Shown: one piece after another, positions 5,316-9,829 of the stretch
Position numbering within the stretch: position 1 is the stretch's first letter
How the letters are laid out: every line of letters starts with the position of its first letter
Assembly: GCA_949113215.1 (NCBI GenBank)
Contig: CARZYU010000008.1
Span: forward strand, 1-9,829
Reading direction: 5' to 3'
DNA length: 9,829 bases
Source: an uncultured Bacilli bacterium
GTDB taxonomy: Bacteria; Bacillota_I; Bacilli_A; RF39; UBA660
Program-made: the position numbers and the translations under genes
The notes under the pieces: model-generated
Seen by the model: only the letters and a program-made list of their open reading frames with translations
Database searches by the model: none
Told to the model about the DNA's origin: nothing

Positions 5316-6185
5316 ATGGAAAAAGCAAAAGTATATTTTACGAAAGAAATTACAAAAGATAGTTTAATTAAGATTTACGATGCTTTAAATCAAGAATTGA
5401 AAGGAAAAGTAGCCGTTAAGATTTCCACCGGGGAACCAGGTGGTCATAACTTCTTAAATCCCAGTTTGATCGAGGGATTGGTTCAAAAACTAAATGGAAC
5501 CATTGTCGAATGCAATACGGCGTACGAGGGAAAAAGAAATACCACAGAAGCTCATTGGCAAGCGATCAAAGACCACGGATTTTTAGACATTGCTCCTTGT
5601 GACATCATGGATGAAGAAGGAGAGATGGAACTTCCTGTACCAAATGGAAAACGAATTCATAAAAACTACGTAGGAACCCATCTTACTCATTATGATTCCA
5701 TGTTAATGTTATCTCATTTTAAAGGTCATGCGATGGGTGGCTTTGGAGGAGCTCTTAAAAACATGTCGATTGGAGTTGCTTCTGCTCATGGAAAAGCTTA
5801 CATCCACGGTTCTGGAGAAGAAGAACATATTTGGGATGGAGATCATGATTCTTTCCTAGAGAGTATGGCGGATGCCGATGCTTCTATCATCGCTCACTTT
5901 GGAAAAGAAAACTTAGCCTATATCAACATTGCGAATAACTTATCGGTAGACTGTGATTGTGACAGTAATCCACACGATCCAGAAATGGCAGACATCGGAA
6001 TTTTTGCGAGTCTTGATCCAGTTGCCATCGATCAAGCATGTTACGATGCCGTTGTAAATTCTAACGACGAGGGCAAAGCATCTTTGATCGAACGAATGGA
6101 TTCACGAAATGCAACGCATATTTTGGAGCAAGCTGTTTTAGAGGATCTCGGTATGAGAGAATACGATTTAATCTCAATCGATTAG
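5316..6185 (+). CDS. DUF362 domain protein
   Basis: A 289-residue soluble protein made up of a DUF362 domain. Family hallmarks are KISTGEPGGHNFL near the N terminus, LSHFKGHAMGGFGGALKNMSIG (from about 133, with G137-N149 the most typical stretch), the DCDCD cluster at 212-216, and ASLDPVAIDQACYD near 240. Many DUF362 proteins also carry a 4Fe-4S ferredoxin module, but no CxxCxxC motif is present, so this is the short form. The molecular function is unknown. I chose the ATG at 5316 because GAAAGGA lies eight to nine bases upstream. The in-frame ATGs at 5307 and 5310 sit too close to that site, and the frame upstream overlaps promoter and terminator. The gene stands alone between two terminators. 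Confidence 0.85.
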   Translation: MEKAKVYFTKEITKDSLIKIYDALNQELKGKVAVKISTGEPGGHNFLNPSLIEGLVQKLNGTIVECNTAYEGKRNTTEAHWQAIKDHGFLDIAPCDIMDEEGEMELPVPNGKRIHKNYVGTHLTHYDSMLMLSHFKGHAMGGFGGALKNMSIGVASAHGKAYIHGSGEEEHIWDGDHDSFLESMADADASIIAHFGKENLAYINIANNLSVDCDCDSNPHDPEMADIGIFASLDPVAIDQACYDAVVNSNDEGKASLIERMDSRNATHILEQAVLEDLGMREYDLISID

Positions 6186-6209
6186 AGGAAGCCTTCCTCT
6201 TTTTCTTTT
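6184..6209 (+). terminator. Terminator of the DUF362 gene
   Basis: AGAGGAA-GCC-TTCCTCT: a 7-bp perfect stem with a 3-nt loop (6184-6200), followed by TTTTCTTTT. The stem begins in the TAG stop codon. Confidence 0.85.
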
Positions 6210-6243
6210 ACAAAAAAAGAAGCCTTAATGACTTCTTTTTTGT
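6210..6243 (-). terminator. Terminator of the 132-aa gene (possibly bidirectional)
   Basis: Inverted arms ACAAAAAAAGAAG (6210-6222) and CTTCTTTTTTGT (6232-6243) flank the stop codon of the minus-strand gene. Read on the minus strand, the 3' arm itself supplies the T-run. It faces the DUF362 terminator, so the two genes converge on a paired barrier. Confidence 0.65.
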
Positions 6244-6623
6244 ATTTTTTGAAAAGATTCTCCCATGACTAAAAACTCATCTAATTGGGAAAACCCTGGT
6301 AGCTTTCGTAGTGATTCCGTACAAGAAGCGATTCCTTGAATGAGATGATGCTCTATAGAAACAATTTCCATTGCATCTTCTATTTGTTTGCCCACCTCCT
6401 GAAGAAAAGAATCCTCTATCGTTTTATCATCATTTTTCCATGATACATATTGAGAAATTGCTTTAGGACTTTCTAATTTCAACAATACTAAAATATCTCT
6501 TAATTCATCACTCAAAGCATTTTTTTGATACATTTCCCGATAAATAGAACTGAGTTTATTCTGATCTAATGTAATATCATAAACCGTATAAATATCTTTG
6601 CTTGTAATAGCATTTACTTTCAT
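6225..6623 (-). CDS. Hypothetical 132-residue protein, mostly helical
   Basis: I do not recognise a family. The protein starts MKVNAITSKDIYTVYD and is acidic, soluble and predicted by eye to be mainly helical, with regularly spaced hydrophobics (LSSIYREMY, LRDILVLLKL, IEDSFLQEVGKQIEDAMEIV). It has one Cys and no membrane segment or signal peptide. The ATG at 6623 has AGGAGGG nine bases upstream, and its own extended -10 (TGATACAAT) lies just beyond. It is 54 bp downstream of the ABC exporter gene on the same strand with no terminator between, so it may also be transcribed from there. Its 3' end forms part of a terminator hairpin. A regulatory or accessory role with the exporter is possible but unsupported. 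Confidence 0.75.
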   Translation of the reverse strand: MKVNAITSKDIYTVYDITLDQNKLSSIYREMYQKNALSDELRDILVLLKLESPKAISQYVSWKNDDKTIEDSFLQEVGKQIEDAMEIVSIEHHLIQGIASCTESLRKLPGFSQLDEFLVMGESFQKIQKRSH

Positions 6624-6643
6624 CTTGGAACCCTCCTATGATC

Positions 6644-6652
6644 ATTGTATCA
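6644..6652 (-). promoter_or_regulatory. Extended -10 promoter of the 132-aa gene, inside an inverted repeat
   Basis: The minus strand reads TGATACAAT (TGn plus TACAAT). No good -35 is seen. The -10 sits in a perfect inverted repeat with arms TATGAT (6637-6642) and ATCATA (6649-6654), loop 6 nt, which could be an operator or chance in AT-rich DNA. Confidence 0.45.
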
Positions 6653-6677
6653 TAAGAAAAGAAAAACGACTAGAACC

Positions 6678-8420
6678 CTATTCTTTCATAGAGTTATCTG
6701 CTTCACTTGTATAGAGATTTTGATATACCTTACTGTTCTTTAATAATTCTTGATGAGTTCCACTGGCACTTAGTTTTCCTTTGTCGATGACATGGATTAC
6801 ATCCGCATCCATAATGGTCGATAGACGATGAGCTACAATGATGATAGTATGATCCTCTACCAGATCATCGATGGTGCGTTTGATGTATTCTTGACTCTCG
6901 TTATCCAAAGCACTCGTCGCTTCGTCAAAGAGAATTACCTTGGTATTCAAAAGCAAAGTTCTAGCAATGGCCAAACGTTGTTTTTGTCCACCCGATAAAT
7001 TGACTCCACCTTCTCCAATCATTGTTTCGTATTGATCTTTGAGACTCATAATATAATCATCGATATAAGCCTTTTTACATACTTCTCGTACCTCTTCTAA
7101 AGTGACATCTTCCTTGACAAGACGGAAATTATCTAAAATCGATACATTAAACAAATAAGGACTTTGACGAATGATCGAAATATTATGACGCAAACTTTCT
7201 TCGGTGAGATCTTTTAAATCAATTCCATCCAATTGAATGGATCCTTCGGTTGGATCAAAATAACGAAGTAACAAGTTAAAGATCGTCGATTTTCCATTAC
7301 CACTTCTACCAACCAAAGCAACTTTTTGATGAGGAGAAACTTCTAAGTCTAGACCTTTTAACGTATATGATTCATCCCCTTTGTATTTAAATTTCACTTG
7401 CTTCAATTTTAGTACTCCTTCTGGCTCTTCTAAAGTTACGTTCCCAAACGACTCGTCGTCGTAGAGACGATTTTCTACAAGCTCACCAATTCGTTTTAAG
7501 GAAACAGTAATTTTATTGTAACTCACTCCAAAATCACTGATGCTTTCTACCACTTCATCGATACGCCAAATATAAGTCTCAATTACCATGAATAAACTGT
7601 ACGCAATTTTTCCTTGAATGAAATAATATCCTGCTGTAAAGAGAATGATGAATTGTAAAATGAAGTACGCTAAATTACTGAGACTATAGTACCAAACTTC
7701 AAATTTTTTAATTTTTTTCGAATGAGAGAATAAACGATCGATGATGCCAAACACATTCTTTTCGATGTTTTCTTTAATTCCTAATGATTTGATCTCACGA
7801 ATTCCTGAAATATTCTCCGTCGCAACTTTGACGTAATGATCGGATTCCTTCTTGATTTGTTCTTGTTGCTTCTTGATTTTAGGAAAGAATTTAACGGAAA
7901 TGAAGCCCATGACAACGGCCAAAGAAACGATTTCCATTCCTAAGAGAAACGACGTTTGAAAGGCGATCACTAAAACAACGATGACAACCATGGAACGACA
8001 CAACAGTTTAATCATCTTGGCAAGCAGTTCCATAACGCGATCAGGATCCGTATAAATTCGGTTGATAAACTCTCCTACTCCAATTTCTTCAAACGAAGAG
8101 GCTGGAAGAGAATCCACTTTGCGATATAGATCTTTGCTGACACTTTTCGTAAATTTAATTTCCAAATAGTTGTAGAGATTATCTCTTGGAATTTGTAAAA
8201 TGGTATAGAAGATAATGTACATCATTTCCCAGATAGCAAGATAAAAGACAAATCCTGTGACGTCTTTGGCAATCAATAACTCTAAAGCTTTTCCCCAAAA
8301 ATAAGCACTTAAGATAGAGGGCAAATAAGTGAGAAGAACTAAAATAATATAGAGAAGCAATCTTCCCTTGTCCTTTCTCAAATAATGCCACAATACGGAA
8401 AACGATTTTGCTTTTTTCAT
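6678..8420 (-). CDS. ABC exporter half-transporter (permease fused to ATPase)
   Basis: A 580-residue type IV (MsbA/LmrA-like) ABC half-transporter that would work as a dimer in the cytoplasmic membrane. Residues about 20-310 hold six membrane helices in the exporter fold. The C-terminal ATPase is complete: Walker A GRSGNGKST (371-379), Q-loop Gln419 in IRQSPYLF, signature LSGGQ (475-479), Walker B VILFDE (495-500) with catalytic Glu500, and His531 in VAHRLS. The ATG follows AGGTGAT. A TTGTTT-17-TATAAT promoter with extended -10 lies upstream, and the gene is divergent from the glycosyltransferase gene. The substrate cannot be read; lipids, drugs and peptides are all possible. There is no peptidase domain and no second half-transporter beside it, so a homodimer is likely. 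Confidence 0.92.
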   Translation of the reverse strand: MKKAKSFSVLWHYLRKDKGRLLLYIILVLLTYLPSILSAYFWGKALELLIAKDVTGFVFYLAIWEMMYIIFYTILQIPRDNLYNYLEIKFTKSVSKDLYRKVDSLPASSFEEIGVGEFINRIYTDPDRVMELLAKMIKLLCRSMVVIVVLVIAFQTSFLLGMEIVSLAVVMGFISVKFFPKIKKQQEQIKKESDHYVKVATENISGIREIKSLGIKENIEKNVFGIIDRLFSHSKKIKKFEVWYYSLSNLAYFILQFIILFTAGYYFIQGKIAYSLFMVIETYIWRIDEVVESISDFGVSYNKITVSLKRIGELVENRLYDDESFGNVTLEEPEGVLKLKQVKFKYKGDESYTLKGLDLEVSPHQKVALVGRSGNGKSTIFNLLLRYFDPTEGSIQLDGIDLKDLTEESLRHNISIIRQSPYLFNVSILDNFRLVKEDVTLEEVREVCKKAYIDDYIMSLKDQYETMIGEGGVNLSGGQKQRLAIARTLLLNTKVILFDEATSALDNESQEYIKRTIDDLVEDHTIIIVAHRLSTIMDADVIHVIDKGKLSASGTHQELLKNSKVYQNLYTSEADNSMKE

Positions 8421-8458
8421 ACGATCACCTACTTCTTGATCTTTTAAAACTGTTCTTC

Positions 8459-8487
8459 ATTATAGCATAGTTTGAAATAAGAAACAA
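8459..8487 (-). promoter_or_regulatory. Promoter of the ABC exporter gene
   Basis: On the minus strand, -35 TTGTTT (8482-8487), a 17-bp spacer and -10 TATAAT (8459-8464) with a TGC extended element. The expected start is about 8452, giving a leader of about 31 nt. Confidence 0.75.
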
Positions 8488-8514
8488 GCATAATCAAATA
8501 GAACATAAGACTTT

Positions 8515-8540
8515 CTCTTTTTGAAAAAGAGTGTTACACT
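8515..8540 (+). promoter_or_regulatory. Extended -10 promoter of the glycosyltransferase gene with adjoining palindrome
   Basis: TGTTACACT (8532-8540) is an extended -10; the -35 zone matches poorly. Directly against it lies a perfect inverted repeat, CTCTTTTT-G-AAAAAGAG (8515-8531), filling the -35/-10 spacer. It is placed where a repressor could block the promoter. The leader of about 23 nt carries GAGGT before the ATG at 8570. Confidence 0.5.
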
Positions 8541-8569
8541 AGAACTACAAAAAGTAGTGAGGTAGTAAC

Positions 8570-9703
8570 ATGAAGCGATCAAACGTCCAAGAAAAATTTG
8601 CCATTTTGATTCCTGCAAGAGATGAATCAAAAGTCATCGAGAAATTATTGGAAAGCATCGAGCAGCAAACAAGAAAAATCGAAATGAGCGATGTCTATGT
8701 CGTCATTGAAACAAAGGAAGATCCTACCTACAAGATTGCAAAAAAACATGGTGCTACCGTATTTATTCGAAGACACTTAGAATTACAGCGAAAAGGATAT
8801 GCTCTGGATGAAATCGTCAAAGAGATTCTGAAGCAAGGAAAACATTACGATGCTTATTTCATCTTCGATGCCGATAATGTAATTGACTCACACTTTTTAG
8901 AGGAAATGACAAAAAGTTATCATGAAGGTTACGATATTGTAATCGGTTATCGTAACTGCAAAAACGGAAGCGATAATATTATCTCAGCTGCCTCATGTCT
9001 TTCTTTTTCGTTTCTGAATTTACTAGGAAACAAAAGAAGAATCAAAGAAGGAAAAAGCGTTTTAATCTCCGGAACTGGTTTCTTCATTCGAGGAGATGTT
9101 TTAGAATCTTGGAAGGGATTCCCTTTTCATAGTTTAACCGAAGATTATGAACTATCCATTTACCTTTGTCTTCATCAGTTAAGTTCCTTCTACAATGAAA
9201 AGGCTATTTTCTACGATGAGCATCCAACAAATTATCATACAACCGTGTTACAGAGAACGAGATGGATTCGAGGATTTTTTGATTCTAGAAAAGAATACCT
9301 TCCAAAGATCAAAGCTATTCCAAAAGAAAAAAGAACCAAATCACAGAAGGCTGCCTGTGTTGGAATCATTCCCTATGTTATTCTTTTATCCTTAGCAGGT
9401 ATTTTACTTCTTTTGAGCATTTCCTTCTTTCTCTATCACGTCATTCAAGAAAGTTCTGTCCTTTCCGACTTAGCCTTAGCAGCTACGGTACTTCTTTTTG
9501 TCTACCTTACGCTTCAGATTCTAACTTCGATCTTACTCATTGTCGATAAAAAGCTCAAGTTATCATGGAGGATGAAAATGAAGTGTTTCTTCTTTAATCC
9601 TATTTTTCTTTTAAGTTATCTCTTCTGCCTTTTGAGGGCTTTCACGTTAAAAGAGATTACATGGCAAAAGATCGACCATTCTCAAAATGAAATGAACAGG
9701 TGA
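8570..9703 (+). CDS. Membrane-anchored family 2 glycosyltransferase
   Basis: A 377-residue GT2 enzyme that would transfer a sugar from a nucleotide-sugar at the inner face of the membrane. The N-terminal GT-A domain (about 8-250) opens with FAILIPARDES. It has the metal-binding FDADN (D100, D102), the acceptor-site TEDYE (190-194) and QRTRW (228-232). This D, DxD, ED, QxxRW set is that of processive enzymes such as cellulose and hyaluronan synthases. Three hydrophobic segments follow (about 262-290, 300-325, 341-360) and anchor it. There is no N-terminal membrane segment. The product may be a polysaccharide or a glycolipid; this cannot be decided here. The ATG follows GAGGT. The TGA stop is 4 bp before the next ORF, so they are probably co-transcribed. 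It diverges from the ABC exporter gene. Confidence 0.88.
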   Translation: MKRSNVQEKFAILIPARDESKVIEKLLESIEQQTRKIEMSDVYVVIETKEDPTYKIAKKHGATVFIRRHLELQRKGYALDEIVKEILKQGKHYDAYFIFDADNVIDSHFLEEMTKSYHEGYDIVIGYRNCKNGSDNIISAASCLSFSFLNLLGNKRRIKEGKSVLISGTGFFIRGDVLESWKGFPFHSLTEDYELSIYLCLHQLSSFYNEKAIFYDEHPTNYHTTVLQRTRWIRGFFDSRKEYLPKIKAIPKEKRTKSQKAACVGIIPYVILLSLAGILLLLSISFFLYHVIQESSVLSDLALAATVLLFVYLTLQILTSILLIVDKKLKLSWRMKMKCFFFNPIFLLSYLFCLLRAFTLKEITWQKIDHSQNEMNR

Positions 9704-9707
9704 TCAT

Positions 9708-9800
9708 ATGAAACTAGAACCAATTCTTTCCAATCAGGAATTCTTAAGTTACATTCGTCCCATTTTGAATGATCCAGAATTTGAAAAAAGAAAGGAGTGA
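9708..9800 (+). CDS. Small 30-residue ORF after the glycosyltransferase
   Basis: A short ORF starting MKLEPILSNQEFLSYI and ending NDPEFEKRKE, 4 bp after the glycosyltransferase stop, with AGGTGAT before its ATG. Its TGA stop overlaps an ATG, and AAAGGAG of the next gene lies within its end. From memory, the ILxxxEFxxYI...ILNDPEF pattern recalls the N terminus of some small HD-domain proteins, so this may be a truncated gene start rather than a complete product. No search was possible. It may alternatively be a translated leader coupling the next gene. Confidence 0.4.
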   Translation: MKLEPILSNQEFLSYIRPILNDPEFEKRKE

Positions 9801-9805
9801 TGCCA

Positions 9806-9829
9806 TTGCTGGAACCAATAATGAAAGGG
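9806..9829 (+). CDS. Start of a further gene (cut by window edge)
   Basis: A TTG at 9806 lies eight bases after AAAGGAG (9791-9797), the best-spaced start, giving an N terminus LLEPIMKG (Met at the first position). The ATG at 9800 in the same frame would add two residues but sits only two bases from the ribosome binding site. The first codons resemble those of the preceding 30-residue ORF (LEPI). Too little is visible to name it. Confidence 0.4.

Noticed and set aside
8179..8391. 70-codon minus-strand ORF inside the ABC exporter gene
   Set aside because: It is a shadow of the membrane domain in another frame; the exporter frame has full family motifs.
9195..9395. 66-codon plus-strand ORF inside the glycosyltransferase gene
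   Set aside because: It is a shadow in another frame of the region encoding the QRTRW motif.

Overview
The window looks like chromosomal DNA from a low-GC, Gram-positive-type bacterium of the Bacillota. The evidence is the AT-rich sequence, strong AGGAGG-type ribosome binding sites, consensus sigma-A promoters with many extended -10 elements, a Bacillus-like rRNA leader (boxA), and an Ntdp nucleotide phosphatase. The 16S fragment has unusual bases in the CCTACGGGAGACAGCAGTTAGG stretch. From memory these recall uncultured gut Bacilli near RF39/Erysipelotrichia rather than Bacillus itself, but I could not run a search. The standard code (TGA = stop) fits best: four frames end in TGA, tryptophan is TGG, and the one tRNA-Trp has a CCA anticodon.

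Layout. 1-565 is the 5' part of a 16S rRNA gene on the minus strand. 566-1025 holds its leader and three tandem promoters exactly 112 bp apart. 1026-3965 is a block of minus-strand genes in three transcription units: a 107-aa orphan with a perfect consensus promoter; a VanZ-RDD fusion overlapping a DUF308 membrane protein by 71 bp; and a 39-aa peptide followed by ntdp. 4097-5201 runs on the plus strand: a SleB/CwlJ-type cell-wall hydrolase, tRNA-Trp(CCA), and a gene interrupted by an in-frame TGA. 5316-6185 is a DUF362 protein. A convergent terminator pair separates it from a minus-strand 132-aa orphan and an ABC exporter half-transporter (6225-8420). A divergent promoter region then leads to a membrane-anchored GT2 glycosyltransferase (8570-9703), a 30-residue ORF, and the first codons of a further gene.

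How the parts may work together. Several genes concern the cell envelope (VanZ-RDD, DUF308, SleB-like hydrolase, ABC exporter, processive-type GT2). They are in separate units, so a shared pathway is only an inference. Punctuation is very tight: at three junctions a terminator overlaps or abuts the promoter of the next gene. I see no CRISPR array, insertion sequence or phage module. The items most worth a second look are the TGA-interrupted gene beside tRNA-Trp, the evenly spaced rRNA promoters, the unannotated 39-aa peptide, and the orphan gene behind a perfect promoter.
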